This document shows, one piece after another, positions 27,415 through 36,797 of a DNA stretch of 54,031 nt. The position numbers and the translations under genes are program-made. The notes under the pieces were generated by a model. The model did not search any database, was not told the origin of the DNA, and was given only the letters and a program-made list of their open reading frames with translations. The DNA is from Gammaproteobacteria bacterium CG11_big_fil_rev_8_21_14_0_20_46_22 (GTDB lineage: Bacteria > Pseudomonadota > Gammaproteobacteria > UBA12402): the NCBI GenBank assembly GCA_002796245.1, contig PCWT01000065.1, forward strand, positions 1-54,031, in the 5' to 3' direction. Positions within the stretch are counted from its first letter, which is position 1. Each line of letters opens with the position of its first letter.

Positions 27415-28116
27415 TCAAGGCGATGGAGAGTGGCAAGGCAAATGTTCGTGAATCAACTCGGTGATCATTACAAGATTCCGGCTGAGCGCTCCATCAGACT
27501 CACAAAGCTTCAACAGCAAAGAAAACAATGAGTTTTTCTCATCACCCAAAGACTTATCACACGGTTGAATAAAGTCATCCAATTTGTGCTTAAGTTCAGT
27601 ACTGGGTTTTTGATCCCGCACTATACCTGCCACACCCAAGTAAAGCTGAAAGAGCGCAAGCAAACTATTAGCACTATATTGGTCATTATCGCACTGAACC
27701 AACAAAGAATTGCCTTTACCGATAGCTTTTGCAACATTTAACAGATGAGTGATTTGATCATCCGTTAAATCATTCGGATCCAGAAAACCAAGATCAAATT
27801 GACAATAAACTGTACCGCTTTCCGAAGAACCGACTCGCACACCTTTTTGACTAAATAGTTCACCCGTCCAAGGAGATTGCACAGGTAACAGGCGAGGTAA
27901 AGCGTTTAAACGACACAACTCGATAACGACACTAAACTTACCGCTATTAACCGCGGCTTTGTACTGCATACGTTCAGCAACTGATGCCCGAGACGCGGTA
28001 GAAATGTATACACGTTCAGGAGAAGATTCGTCATCCGTCGTGACTTTTGGCACAGGGGGTAATGCCTTTACTCTTTCCGCTAGCGCTGCAAGGATTTGGG
28101 CGTCAGATTTTCCCAT
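27415..28116 (-). CDS. PTP-like pseudophosphatase (233 residues)
   Basis: The protein aligns with the two neighbouring phosphatases around its active-site region: FDLGFLDPNDLTDDQITHLLNVAKAI then SLLVQCDNDQYSANSLLALFQLYL. The HCxxGxxR signature is lost: His becomes Gln141, Cys142 remains, the glycine becomes Asp, and the essential Arg becomes Ser148. It should not hydrolyse phosphate esters but could still bind phosphoproteins. It is shorter than its paralogues, lacking most of their N-terminal region. It is the first gene of the cluster, divergent from rsmJ across a 76-base gap that contains TATACT on the minus strand (28153-28148). Confidence 0.7.
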   Translation of the reverse strand: MGKSDAQILAALAERVKALPPVPKVTTDDESSPERVYISTASRASVAERMQYKAAVNSGKFSVVIELCRLNALPRLLPVQSPWTGELFSQKGVRVGSSESGTVYCQFDLGFLDPNDLTDDQITHLLNVAKAIGKGNSLLVQCDNDQYSANSLLALFQLYLGVAGIVRDQKPSTELKHKLDDFIQPCDKSLGDEKNSLFSLLLKLCESDGALSRNLVMITELIHEHLPCHSPSP

Positions 28117-28192
28117 TAGCCAACCTCATTGTTGTTTTTGTGATCAAAGTATACACTGCCATCATTAAGCAAATATTAACGAAACCCTTCAC

Positions 28193-28795
28193 ATGTTGGC
28201 ATCCACGAAACAAGGCCTAGTACTCACACTTCATGGGCAAAATCTGCACATTGATTTTTTAAGCCCCGCTTTTCATAAACGCTTGCGCGAAACCGGGCAA
28301 AAATCGCCGTTATTTAAAGCCATCGGTAATGACAAGCACATCAGCGTGCTGGACATGACCGCAGGTCTTGGGCGCGACACCTTTTTGCTCGCCCATCGCG
28401 GGCATCGTGTCACCGCCGTTGAGCAATCCGCCGAGCTTTTTGCCTTATTAAGCGATGCGCTCAAGCGCGCGGAAGCACGCTACCCGGAAACCCTCTCACG
28501 GATCACCTTACTTCATGGCGACAGTCTTGGGCTGATTCAAACACTGCCGGCGCATGACATCGTCTATTGTGACCCCATGTTTCCCGAGCGAAAAAAATCG
28601 GCGCTGGTTAAAAAAGACATGCAGATCATGCAGCAACTTTTGGGTCATGGCGATAATGCTGAAGCTTTGCTTGCCGCGGCACTCAGTCATGCGCAAAAAC
28701 GCACGGTGTTAAAGCGACCCAAACTTAGCGACATTCTCGGCAAACCGAGCTTTAGCCAGACCAGCAAAACCCACCGCTTTGATGTTTACCTGTAG
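28193..28795 (+). CDS. rsmJ: 16S rRNA (guanine-1516-N2)-methyltransferase
   Basis: RsmJ methylates G1516 of 16S rRNA with S-adenosylmethionine. The SAM-binding motif VLDMTAGLGRDTFLLA and the catalytic segment IVYCDPMFPERKKSALVKKDMQ are diagnostic for the RsmJ/YhiQ family. At 200 residues it lacks about 50 N-terminal residues of the E. coli protein, but the core is complete (LHIDFLSPAFHKRL precedes the SAM motif). No strong ribosome site is visible before the ATG. It is divergent from the phosphatase cluster and is followed by a repeat element. Confidence 0.9.
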   Translation: MLASTKQGLVLTLHGQNLHIDFLSPAFHKRLRETGQKSPLFKAIGNDKHISVLDMTAGLGRDTFLLAHRGHRVTAVEQSAELFALLSDALKRAEARYPETLSRITLLHGDSLGLIQTLPAHDIVYCDPMFPERKKSALVKKDMQIMQQLLGHGDNAEALLAAALSHAQKRTVLKRPKLSDILGKPSFSQTSKTHRFDVYL

Positions 28796-28800
28796 CAACC

Positions 28801-28865
28801 GTCATTCCCGCGCAGACGGGAATCCATGGATCCCGGATAAACGCTATGCGTTTTCCGGGATAACG
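28801..28865. repeat. Palindromic intergenic repeat (family 3)
   Basis: The element GTCATTCCCGCGCAGACGGGAAT followed by CCATGGATCCCGG and TTTTCCGGGATAACG contains two nested hairpins (TTCCCG/CGGGAA and ATCCCGG/CCGGGAT). It matches the common proteobacterial intergenic pattern 'GTCATTCCCGC...GGGAATCCA'. It lies 6 bases after rsmJ and may act as its transcript end. Only one copy was seen. Confidence 0.65.
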
Positions 28866-28895
28866 AACAGACGCGTACGATCAAACAAACGCACA

Positions 28896-28924
28896 TTAGA
28901 CTTCAAGGCCAACACCGGTATAAT
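28896..28924 (+). promoter_or_regulatory. Promoter for tRNA-Arg and dedA
   Basis: TTAGAC (28896-28901) and a perfect TATAAT (28919-28924) are 17 bases apart. The predicted start falls at about 28931, just before the tRNA. Between the -10 element and the tRNA is a short GC-rich segment, as is usual for stable RNA promoters. Confidence 0.65.
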
Positions 28925-28933
28925 GGCCGCTTC

Positions 28934-29007
<74 letters not shown>

Positions 29008-29022
29008 CAATGAAGGCAGTTT

Positions 29023-29673
29023 ATGGAAACGATCTCACAATTAGTCCACATTATTTTGCACCTGGATGTCTATCTCGCCCTGTTCTTCCACAACTATGGC
29101 GCCACGGCTTACGGCATTTTATTTTTGATCATTTTTTGTGAAACGGGTTTAGTGATCACTCCGTTTTTACCCGGTGACTCGCTTTTGTTTGCCGCCGGCG
29201 CCTTAGCCGCCAGTCAACCGCAAGCGGTGGACATTGGCTCGCTAATCACCCTGCTGATCATCGCCGCCATTCTCGGGGACTCCAGCAATTACTGGATAGG
29301 CCGCAAGTTTGGGCGCTTGTTATTCAAAAACCCAGCCAGCCGTATCTTTAAACGCCAATATTTACACTACACCGAAAAATTTTACGAAAAATACGGCGCC
29401 AAAACCGTGGTGCTCGCGCGCTTTTTGCCGATTGTTCGCACCTTCGCCCCCTTTGTGGCAGGCATTGCCACCATGCCTTATGCCTTCTTTTTGCGCTTTA
29501 GTGTGCTAGGCTCTATCGCCTGGATCGGGCTTCTGAGCCTTGCCGGTTATTGGTTTGGCAAAATCCCGCTGGTGAAAAACCATTTCTCCCTCGTGATTTT
29601 ACTCATCATCGTTTTGAGCGTTTTACCTGCAATTAGAGAGCTTCTTCGGTCTCGCAGACGGAGTAAGCCTTGA
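29023..29673 (+). CDS. DedA family inner-membrane protein
   Basis: DedA proteins are membrane transporters tied to lipid carrier recycling and envelope integrity; some members flip undecaprenyl phosphate or phospholipids. The 216-residue protein has the family signature [35 protein letters not shown], and [20 protein letters not shown] with the conserved arginines. About five membrane segments are present. AAGG lies 6 bases before the ATG. Only 15 bases separate it from the tRNA, so both probably come from one transcript that is cut at the tRNA 3' end. Confidence 0.92.
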   Translation: METISQLVHIILHLDVYLALFFHNYGATAYGILFLIIFCETGLVITPFLPGDSLLFAAGALAASQPQAVDIGSLITLLIIAAILGDSSNYWIGRKFGRLLFKNPASRIFKRQYLHYTEKFYEKYGAKTVVLARFLPIVRTFAPFVAGIATMPYAFFLRFSVLGSIAWIGLLSLAGYWFGKIPLVKNHFSLVILLIIVLSVLPAIRELLRSRRRSKP

Positions 29674-29696
29674 CACAATGGCATTGGCGGTAAAAT

Positions 29697-29766
29697 GCAG
29701 CCTGGGTTGATAAGCCTAGCGAAGCTAACCCGGGTTTTCAGTGCTTCGCATTTCAACCCAAGCTAC
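29697..29766. repeat. Family 1 inverted-repeat element (copy B)
   Basis: This 70-bp copy begins GCAGCCTGGGTTGA and ends TTCAACCCAAGCTAC, with AACCCGGG in the centre. It is shorter than the copies at 3907 and 33028, with a different left interior (TAAGCCTAGCGAAGC). It lies between dedA and glnS; the rest of that 228-base gap shows no gene. Confidence 0.75.
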
Positions 29767-29901
29767 TTTTCTGGGTCCATGTGGCCTGGCTTATCTTCGT
29801 ATTACTCACCAACCCAATTAAAAGATGCACTCGCAAAACATCGACTTTCAAAGCCAAATCGCATACAGTAAGCCCACTAAAAACGACGGCGAGGCGACCC
29901 C

Positions 29902-31563
29902 GTGGCACACATTACCAACTTCATCCGCAACAAAATCGATGAAGACATCCAAGCGAATAAAAACGATGGCAAAGTGATTACACGTTTTCCACCGGAGCCG
30001 AACGGTTATCTGCACATCGGCCATGCCAAAGCGATTTGCATCAACTTCGGCATCGCCCAAGATTACAAGCGCGGGCCCTGCTATTTGCGCATGGACGACA
30101 CCAACCCGCTTAAAGAAGACCAAGAATACATCGACGCCATTAAAGCCGACGTAGCCTGGCTGGGTTTTGATTGGGGCGATCACTTCACTTACGCTTCGGA
30201 TTACTTTGATATTTTTTACGACGTCGCCATCAAACTCATCAAAGAAGGCAAAGCGTATGTCTGCAGCTTAAACGCCGAGCAAATGCGCGAATACCGCGGC
30301 ACCCTCACCGAACCCGGTAAAAACAGCCCAGATCGCGATCGCACAGTCGAAGAAAATTTAAACTTATTCGAACGTATGAAAGCCGGCGAATTTGCCGACG
30401 GCCAATACACTTTGCGCGCGAAAATTGACATGAGCGCCAGCAATATCAATCTGCGCGACCCTGCCTTGTACCGCATTCGCAAAGCACACCATCACCGCAC
30501 CGGTGATACTTGGTGCATCTACCCCATGTATGATTTCGCACATGCCTTGGAAGACACGATTGAACACATCACCCATTCGCTATGCTCACTCGAATTCCAA
30601 GACCATCGCCCTTTGTACAATTGGTTTGTCGAACACTCAGGCCTTGAGGCACGCCCACAGCAAATTGAATTCTCGCGTTTAAACTTAAACTACACGGTCA
30701 CGAGCAAGCGCAAGCTCAAACAACTGGTGGATGAAAAACACGTGACCGGCTGGGATGATCCGCGCATGCCAACCTTAGCCGGCGCAAGACGCCGTGGATT
30801 TACGCCACGGGCCATCCGAAGCTTCATCGATCACGTTGGTGTGTCGAAAGTGAACTCCACGATTGACTTTAGTATTCTAGAGCAGCACGTGCGCGATGAT
30901 TTAAACACCCATGCCGAGCGCCGCATGGCCGTGCTCGACCCCATCGAAGTGATCATCAGCAACTATCCCGACAACGAAAGTGAAATGTTAAGTGTTGCGA
31001 ATCACCCGCAAAACGAAGCACTGGGCCGTCGTGAGCTACCTTTTTCAAAGCGCTTATACATCGAGCGTGAGGATTTTGATGAAAACCCACCCAAAGGGTT
31101 TCACCGCCTCACACCGGAAACACCCGCTCGCTTACTCAATGCCTACGTGATCGAGTGTCAAGAGATCATTAAAAACGAACAAGGCAAGGTCACTCAATTA
31201 ATCTGCCGCTACCTACCAGAAACCCTGGGCGGCAAAAAACCCGAAGACGGGCGCAAAATCAAAGGCATCATTCACTGGTTATCCGCCGACCACGCTGTAG
31301 ACGCCACCGTGCGTTTGTATGACCGATTATTTAAAGACGAAGACCCAGGCAAGCTTGAGAATTTCTTAGAAGCAATCAACCCCGATTCTTTAGACATCAA
31401 ACACGCAAAAGTTGAAGCCAGTCTCGCCCATACACAACCTGAAGCTGCGTTTCAATTTAACCGCTTAGGGTATTTCTGCGCAGACCGCTTTGATCACAGC
31501 GCAAGCTCGCCGTGTTTTAACAAGATCGTGGGCCTTAGAGACACTTGGCAAAACAAGGTTTAA
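29902..31563 (+). CDS. glnS: Glutaminyl-tRNA synthetase
   Basis: GlnRS charges tRNA-Gln. The 553-residue protein has the class I HIGH motif in FPPEPNGYLHIGHAKAI, the second signature VTSKRKL, and the family block DDTNPLKEDQEYIDAIK. The GTG start at 29902 has GAGG 7 bases upstream. The presence of GlnRS indicates direct glutaminylation, as in gammaproteobacteria. Its stop overlaps that of the convergent radA by four bases. Confidence 0.97.
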   Translation: MAHITNFIRNKIDEDIQANKNDGKVITRFPPEPNGYLHIGHAKAICINFGIAQDYKRGPCYLRMDDTNPLKEDQEYIDAIKADVAWLGFDWGDHFTYASDYFDIFYDVAIKLIKEGKAYVCSLNAEQMREYRGTLTEPGKNSPDRDRTVEENLNLFERMKAGEFADGQYTLRAKIDMSASNINLRDPALYRIRKAHHHRTGDTWCIYPMYDFAHALEDTIEHITHSLCSLEFQDHRPLYNWFVEHSGLEARPQQIEFSRLNLNYTVTSKRKLKQLVDEKHVTGWDDPRMPTLAGARRRGFTPRAIRSFIDHVGVSKVNSTIDFSILEQHVRDDLNTHAERRMAVLDPIEVIISNYPDNESEMLSVANHPQNEALGRRELPFSKRLYIEREDFDENPPKGFHRLTPETPARLLNAYVIECQEIIKNEQGKVTQLICRYLPETLGGKKPEDGRKIKGIIHWLSADHAVDATVRLYDRLFKDEDPGKLENFLEAINPDSLDIKHAKVEASLAHTQPEAAFQFNRLGYFCADRFDHSASSPCFNKIVGLRDTWQNKV

Positions 31564-32918
31564 AACAATTCGCTAAGCGCATCGGATAAACGCTCAACCG
31601 CTTTGACTTCGATATCGGGCAAGGGTTTTTTCGGTGCATTGGCTTTCGGTACAATCGCGCGTTTAAACCCGTGCTTGGCTGCTTCTTTTAAACGCGCTTC
31701 GCCATTAGGCACGGGGCGTATTTCACCGCCCAGACCCACCTCGCCAAACACAATCACTTCGCGTGATAAGGGCCTATTTTTCAAGCTTGAAACGGCTGCG
31801 AGCAAAATCGCCAAATCAGCTGCGGTTTCTGAAACGCGCATACCGCCCACAATGTTTACAAACACATCTTGTTGATGGCAAGAAATCCCCGTGTGTTTAT
31901 TCAACACCGCCAGTAACATGGCTAAACGGTTTTGATCCAGCCCAACTGTTACACGCTTGGTGTAGCCGGATTCATTATCATCCAAAAGCGCTTGCACCTC
32001 GAGCAGCAAAGGTCTGCTGCCTTCCCAAGCAGCCATCAACACACTGCCTGATTGCTCTGGCATGTCTTTGGATAAAAAAATCGCCGAAGGGTTACTCACC
32101 GGTTTCAAGCCGCCTTCGAGCATGGCGAAAATACCCAATTCATTGACCGCACCGAAACGATTTTTGATCGCGCGGATCACACGGTAGCGACTACTGCCCT
32201 CACCTTCGAAATATAAAACAGTATCCACCATGTGCTCGAGCACGCGCGGCCCGGCAATCGTGCCCTCTTTGGTCACATGCCCCACAATAAATAACGTGAT
32301 GTTTGTCGTTTTGGCAAAGCGAACCAATTGCGCTGCACTTTCGCGCACTTGACTCACAGAGCCAGGGGCTGCACTTAAATGCTCGGTAAAAATGGTTTGA
32401 ATGGAGTCGACCACCATCACTTGAGGCTTCAGCTTTTTCGCTTTAGTCATGATGTTTTCGACTTGCGTATCAGCTAACAATGAAAGCTCATCGGCCTTAA
32501 GCTGCAAGCGCTTCGCGCGTGAGGCCACTTGCGACAGCGATTCCTCACCGGTGACATACAAGACAGAATGTTTGGCTTGGGAGAGGTCCGTGAGCACTTG
32601 CAATAACAAGGTCGATTTGCCCACACCGGGGCTGCCACCAATCAACACCACCGAACCCTGAACGATACCACCACCCAAAACGCGATTAAACTCTTGCATC
32701 GGCGTTTGAATGCGCGCCTCAGATTCCAGGGAAACATCTTTTAACGAGGTAATATCCGCGGCTTTTTCACCGGCATAGCCTTTCAGTTTATCCGCAACCT
32801 TAGCGCTTGTAGCCGGCGCCTCTTCAACCAGGCTATTCCAGGCACCACACTCGCCGCATGGCCCTGACCATTTAGGAAATTGTGAGCCGCATTTTTGGCA
32901 AGCGAAAATCGTTTTCAT
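31560..32918 (-). CDS. radA: DNA repair protein RadA
   Basis: RadA is a RecA-like ATPase that drives branch migration in recombination. From the ATG at 32918 the protein has 452 residues: a four-cysteine zinc finger (CQKCGSQFPKWSGPCGEC), Walker A GGSPGVGKST, the RadA-specific KNRFG motif, and a Lon-like C-terminal domain (VNIVGGMRVSETAADLAILLA). The start is chosen by family homology, since a reading from 32945 adds nine unrelated residues and neither has a good ribosome site. Confidence 0.96.
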   Translation of the reverse strand: MKTIFACQKCGSQFPKWSGPCGECGAWNSLVEEAPATSAKVADKLKGYAGEKAADITSLKDVSLESEARIQTPMQEFNRVLGGGIVQGSVVLIGGSPGVGKSTLLLQVLTDLSQAKHSVLYVTGEESLSQVASRAKRLQLKADELSLLADTQVENIMTKAKKLKPQVMVVDSIQTIFTEHLSAAPGSVSQVRESAAQLVRFAKTTNITLFIVGHVTKEGTIAGPRVLEHMVDTVLYFEGEGSSRYRVIRAIKNRFGAVNELGIFAMLEGGLKPVSNPSAIFLSKDMPEQSGSVLMAAWEGSRPLLLEVQALLDDNESGYTKRVTVGLDQNRLAMLLAVLNKHTGISCHQQDVFVNIVGGMRVSETAADLAILLAAVSSLKNRPLSREVIVFGEVGLGGEIRPVPNGEARLKEAAKHGFKRAIVPKANAPKKPLPDIEVKAVERLSDALSELF

Positions 32919-33027
32919 ACAGTGCGCCGTGTTTAATTCAAACAACCATTATACGAAGGAGCAGAGGATTTTAAAGCGGTATTTTAGGGTCTGTGGCAAC
33001 CGTCTTCCGACGCGTTGGCCCGTGGAT

Positions 33028-33113
33028 GTAGTTTGGATTGGCGAACGCAGTGAGGATAACCCAGGGAAATTTAAACCCGGGCTTTCAATGCTTCACATTT
33101 CAACCCAGGTTAC
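33028..33113. repeat. Family 1 inverted-repeat element (copy C)
   Basis: This 86-bp copy starts GTAGTTTGGATTGG and ends CAACCCAGGTTAC, with AACCCAGGG and AACCCGGG inside. It is the same length as the copy at 3907-3992 but its ends are more diverged. It lies between radA and a small orphan gene. Confidence 0.75.
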
Positions 33114-33141
33114 ACAAGATGCTTGCCGCGCAAGACACTCA

Positions 33142-33417
33142 TTACGATTCGTTATTGGCTTTCTCAACCACCAAACCTAAGCGGTACTCAGCCAGCTCTT
33201 CCGATAAATCAGCACCCAAGGGACAGTAGGGTAATAAAGTTTCAAAGACTTTGGCTTGTTCGCCAAATAGCTCTCGAAGCTCATTCAAACACACTGCCGC
33301 GCTGTCCAAATGGCCCATAGCCAGACCACGCTTAATCAAACTTTGTAAAAAAAGCCCGCGATCCGCGCTGTCGTCGCCGAGCTTATCCGTACAGTGATCC
33401 ACTTCGCAGCAATACAT
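33142..33417 (-). CDS. Small orphan protein of 91 residues
   Basis: I do not recognise a family. The protein is acidic and mostly helical, with several Leu/Glu-rich segments (LFLQSLIKRGLAM, AAVCLNELRELFGEQAKVFETLLPY, LSEELAEYRLGLVVEK) and two N-terminal Cys (MYCCEVDHC). Those Cys with a nearby His could hold a metal. No membrane segment is present. The ribosome site is weak. Its amino-acid make-up looks like a folded helical protein rather than a chance frame. Confidence 0.5.
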   Translation of the reverse strand: MYCCEVDHCTDKLGDDSADRGLFLQSLIKRGLAMGHLDSAAVCLNELRELFGEQAKVFETLLPYCPLGADLSEELAEYRLGLVVEKANNES

Positions 33418-33480
33418 AGGCTTTTTTCTTTTTATTCTTCAGGGGCTCAGATTGTAGGTCAAAAATTGACCGATGTCGAC

Positions 33481-33933
33481 CTATTTCTTTTGAACCCACT
33501 TGCCATTTTGACGGCAAGCCACGCCGTGCACCTTCTCAGGTTTACCATCAATGGTCACCAGCATCGTGTAATCTCGACACGGTTTACCATCGTGATAATA
33601 GGTTTTCGTCGGGGTCATACGGTAGTGACGATGATTATCCGGGTTGCTCCAGCTAGAAGACTGGCCCGTGCGGTTGTCTTCCAAGGCCTGCTGGGCTTTG
33701 AGCTTGTCCGTTTCATCCATATTTTTACCAATAGCGCCGCCGATGACAGCGCCCAAAACAGCACCACCCACAGCTGCCACAATCTGGCCACTGCCGCCGC
33801 CGAACTGGCTACCCACCAAACCACCTACGGCACCGCCGGTGATCACACCGACATCTTGCTTTGTCATATTTGAACACGCCACCAGGCTCAACGATAGAGC
33901 GCCAATCAGTGCGTATGTCATTGTTTTTTTCAT
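33481..33933 (-). CDS. Outer-membrane lipoprotein of the 17-kDa surface antigen / glycine-zipper type
   Basis: From the ATG at 33933 the protein has 150 residues: a lipoprotein signal peptide (MKKTMTYALIGALSLSLVAC) with lipidated Cys20, then a glycine-zipper region (GGAVGGLVGSQFGGGSGQIVAAVGGAVLGAVIGGAIG), then a C-terminal domain with Tyr-rich RHYRMTPTKTYYHDGKPCRDYTM and a second Cys near the end. This order is that of the Rickettsia 17-kDa antigen/SlyB-like family. It should be anchored in the outer membrane. The role is structural or unknown. Confidence 0.88.
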   Translation of the reverse strand: MKKTMTYALIGALSLSLVACSNMTKQDVGVITGGAVGGLVGSQFGGGSGQIVAAVGGAVLGAVIGGAIGKNMDETDKLKAQQALEDNRTGQSSSWSNPDNHRHYRMTPTKTYYHDGKPCRDYTMLVTIDGKPEKVHGVACRQNGKWVQKK

Positions 33934-34042
33934 AAAAAGGCCTTTGTGATGATTAAAATTGAAGCAGATTGTACTATGAAAGTCATCATGGAACAAATAT
34001 GAATTTTCTCGTAACGAGCCTGGCTCCCACAGAATTTATCCC

Positions 34043-34291
34043 TTGATATCAGAACAAGCGTACAATATATTAAGCAAACTGATTAACAAACACGCCTATA
34101 TTTTGCTAGAAAAGATCAAAAACAAGCTACCTCGGTATGTATTTATAAGTTTCTTTGGGTGGGGCTGTAGGGCTATAATAGCCATCTGCCAATTAATTTC
34201 TATCCCGATCAGCGGCTCCCGGCTAAGGCTGGATATTGCCACTATGCTATCGCAGCTATTATTTAAAAAGAATAAGGCAAGCCTGAGCTAG
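34043..34291 (+). pseudogene. Possible N-terminal remnant of a polysaccharide flippase
   Basis: A plus-strand frame of 82 codons with only a TTG start encodes LPRYVFISFFGWGCRAIIAICQLISIPI. This resembles the first membrane helix of Wzx/MATE-type flippases, which often read like 'ISLFGKGISAILQLISIPIL'. The frame ends soon after, with no second helix. It points toward the end of the manC gene at the edge of the polysaccharide locus and is on the opposite strand. I read it as a leftover from an earlier version of that locus. The remaining bases of 33934-34319 hold no other gene. Confidence 0.35.
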
Positions 34292-34319
34292 GGCCCTAAT
34301 AATATTATTTATAGAACAG

Positions 34320-35723
34320 CTAATTCTCACCCAACCTCACAACGTCTTCTGGAGAAATAATCTCGCCGTATTGTATCTCCAGAATTTCCAAGGGCTCCTC
34401 ACCGAACGCAAAAATTTGATGCTTTTGCTTAGGCAAAACATTAACTGACATGCCTTGCGAAAGCTGATGCTCAACACCGTCAACAACAACCTTCGCAAGC
34501 CCACGCAAAATCACGAAATGCTCTGAACGATGATGGTGAACTTGCAGCGAGCTTTTTGCGTTAGCATTATAACTTAGCCGATTAATCACAAAATGCTCCG
34601 ACTCAATAAAACAATCACTACGCCCCCAAGGGCCGTAGCGGCGCTTATTTTTGACCACTTCACTTCTAGAAGCCTTCTTCAAAACAGAAACCAACTTTTT
34701 GATATCCTGATCATGATCCCGATGCGCAACAAGAATTGCGTCAGCCGTCTCTACAACAATCAAATGATCAACGCCGACTGCAGCAAGAAGTCGCGTTTGA
34801 GAGCGCAAATAAGAATTATTGGTATTGATCTGAAAAACATCACCCTTAATGAGATTACCGCTTTCATCTTTTTCGCTTAGATCAAACAATGCATTCCAAG
34901 AGCCAATATCAGACCACTTTAGCGATTCAAGCGGAATGAGCTTAACATTACTGGCTTTCTCCATCACAGCGTAATCAATGGATATCGCTGGACTTTGCGA
35001 AAAGCTTTCTACGCCAACACGGATAAAATCCAAATCTTTAGTTTTTTGCTGAAAAGCTTTATAGCATTGAGCATACACCGCCGGTTGTAGTGTTTTTAAT
35101 GCATCCAAGTAGGCCTTAGCCTTGAATAGAAAAAAGCCACTGTTCCAATAAAAATTACCAGCATCGCAATACGCCTGAGCTTTTTCAACCGAGGGTTTCT
35201 CAACAAATTGCTTTACACTAAAAATACCACGAGAGCACTGTTCGCCAGCTTCGATATAGCCATAAGCCGATTCGGGCGACCTAGGTTTAATGCCAAAGGT
35301 GTATAAGGCATTATTTTCGAAATGAGCGCTCGAAAGAATAGAAAACATTTCCTCGAGATTTTCCATATAGTGATCTGATGGAACGACAAACATCAAAGGA
35401 TCAGAAAACTTCTCACAGAGTGACAAAGCCGCCAAAGCAACGGCAGGCGCAGTATCTCGCGCAAAAGGTTCCAAAATAATTTCAGCATCATTAATACCGA
35501 TTGCTCTTAAGGACTCCGCGACTTGAAAGCGGTGCTCCTCATTAGACACTACCGTCAATGTCTGAAACTGATCATTACCTTTATAACGAAGACAAGCATC
35601 CTGCAGTAAGTTATTTTCACCCAACAAAGGAATAAACTGCTTGGGTGATGATTTCCGCGACAAAGGCCACAACCTTGAGCCCGCGCCGCCAGATAAAATA
35701 ACCGTGTGAATATTGTTAGCCAT
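34320..35723 (-). CDS. manC: Mannose-1-phosphate guanylyltransferase / mannose-6-phosphate isomerase
   Basis: ManC makes GDP-mannose from mannose-1-phosphate. The 467-residue type II protein has the nucleotidyltransferase motif ILSGGAGSRLWPLSRKSSPKQF, the sugar-binding FVEKPSVEKAQAY, and a C-terminal cupin isomerase domain (VHHHRSEHFVILRGLAKVVVDG). It starts 21 bases after the epimerase gene. A phosphomannomutase and GDP-mannose-modifying enzymes such as Gmd are not in the window, so mannose itself may be the sugar used, or the partners lie elsewhere. Confidence 0.95.
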   Translation of the reverse strand: MANNIHTVILSGGAGSRLWPLSRKSSPKQFIPLLGENNLLQDACLRYKGNDQFQTLTVVSNEEHRFQVAESLRAIGINDAEIILEPFARDTAPAVALAALSLCEKFSDPLMFVVPSDHYMENLEEMFSILSSAHFENNALYTFGIKPRSPESAYGYIEAGEQCSRGIFSVKQFVEKPSVEKAQAYCDAGNFYWNSGFFLFKAKAYLDALKTLQPAVYAQCYKAFQQKTKDLDFIRVGVESFSQSPAISIDYAVMEKASNVKLIPLESLKWSDIGSWNALFDLSEKDESGNLIKGDVFQINTNNSYLRSQTRLLAAVGVDHLIVVETADAILVAHRDHDQDIKKLVSVLKKASRSEVVKNKRRYGPWGRSDCFIESEHFVINRLSYNANAKSSLQVHHHRSEHFVILRGLAKVVVDGVEHQLSQGMSVNVLPKQKHQIFAFGEEPLEILEIQYGEIISPEDVVRLGEN

Positions 35724-35744
35724 AATAATCCAGTTTAAGCGCCA

Positions 35745-36773
35745 CTAGACTTGATAGTATTCTCTATACCAGTCCACAAATTGCTTAACACCCTCAACAA
35801 CCGACATTGAAGGCTTATACCCTAAATCATGCTCTAACAAGGACGTATCAGCATACGTAGACGGCACATCACCTGCCTGCATCGGCATCATATTAAGCTT
35901 TGCCTCAATACCAAGCGCTTTTTCAATCGCGTGAATATAATCCATCAATTTTACCGGATTATTGTTGCCAATATTGTAAATACGATAAGGCGCATAACTG
36001 CTGGCAGGGTTGGGGTTTAAAGGATCCCAATTGGGATCTGGCTTGGCAGGATGATCCATGGCACGAGAAACCCCCTCAACAATATCAGCCACATACGTAA
36101 AATCACGAATCATATTGCCATAATTAAATACATTGATGGTCTCGCCTTTAATCATGGCATCTGTAAACAAAAACAATGCCATATCCGGCCGCCCCCATGG
36201 GCCGTACACGGTAAAAAAACGCAAGCCCGTCGAAGGCAAGCCATAAAGGTGAGCATAAGAATGCGCAATAAGCTCGTTACATTTTTTACTGGCTGCATAA
36301 ATAGCCAAAGGATGATCAGCCCCCTTTGTTTCACTGAAAGGCTGGGCTTGATTTGCGCCATACACAGAGCTGGTAGACGCATACACTAAATGCTTAACCG
36401 CATGATGACGACACGCCTCGATAATATTGGTAAAACCCACCACATTGGACTGAATATAGGCGTGAGGGTTTTCCAAAGAGTAGCGCACACCCGCTTGAGC
36501 CGCCAAGTTAGTCACACAAACAGGCTGATATTCACCAAACACATGGTTAACAAACGATAGGTCTGCGATATCGCCTTGCTCAAAAATAAAGTTAGAATAC
36601 TCGGCAAGCTTGGCAAGCCGGGCTTGTTTTAAACCCACATCATAATAATCATTGAGGTTATCGATGCCAACAACCGTTTCACCGAGTTCTAGGCGTTTTT
36701 TAGCCAAGTGAAACCCGATAAATCCTGCTGCGCCTGTTATCAATATCGTGCGTTTATCCAAACCATACTCCAA
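35745..36773 (-). CDS. UDP-glucuronate 4-epimerase-like NAD-dependent epimerase
   Basis: This extended SDR of 342 residues has the NAD motif [14 protein letters not shown], catalytic YAASK, and segments that mark UDP-glucuronate 4-epimerases ([62 protein letters not shown]). It would make UDP-galacturonate from UDP-glucuronate. The UDP-glucose dehydrogenase needed to supply UDP-glucuronate is not in the window, though galU is. It has its own promoter at 36798-36825 and is transcribed with manC. Confidence 0.88.
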   Translation of the reverse strand: MEYGLDKRTILITGAAGFIGFHLAKKRLELGETVVGIDNLNDYYDVGLKQARLAKLAEYSNFIFEQGDIADLSFVNHVFGEYQPVCVTNLAAQAGVRYSLENPHAYIQSNVVGFTNIIEACRHHAVKHLVYASTSSVYGANQAQPFSETKGADHPLAIYAASKKCNELIAHSYAHLYGLPSTGLRFFTVYGPWGRPDMALFLFTDAMIKGETINVFNYGNMIRDFTYVADIVEGVSRAMDHPAKPDPNWDPLNPNPASSYAPYRIYNIGNNNPVKLMDYIHAIEKALGIEAKLNMMPMQAGDVPSTYADTSLLEHDLGYKPSMSVVEGVKQFVDWYREYYQV

Positions 36774-36797
36774 TCATCGCCCCAAAAACAAAGAGGC

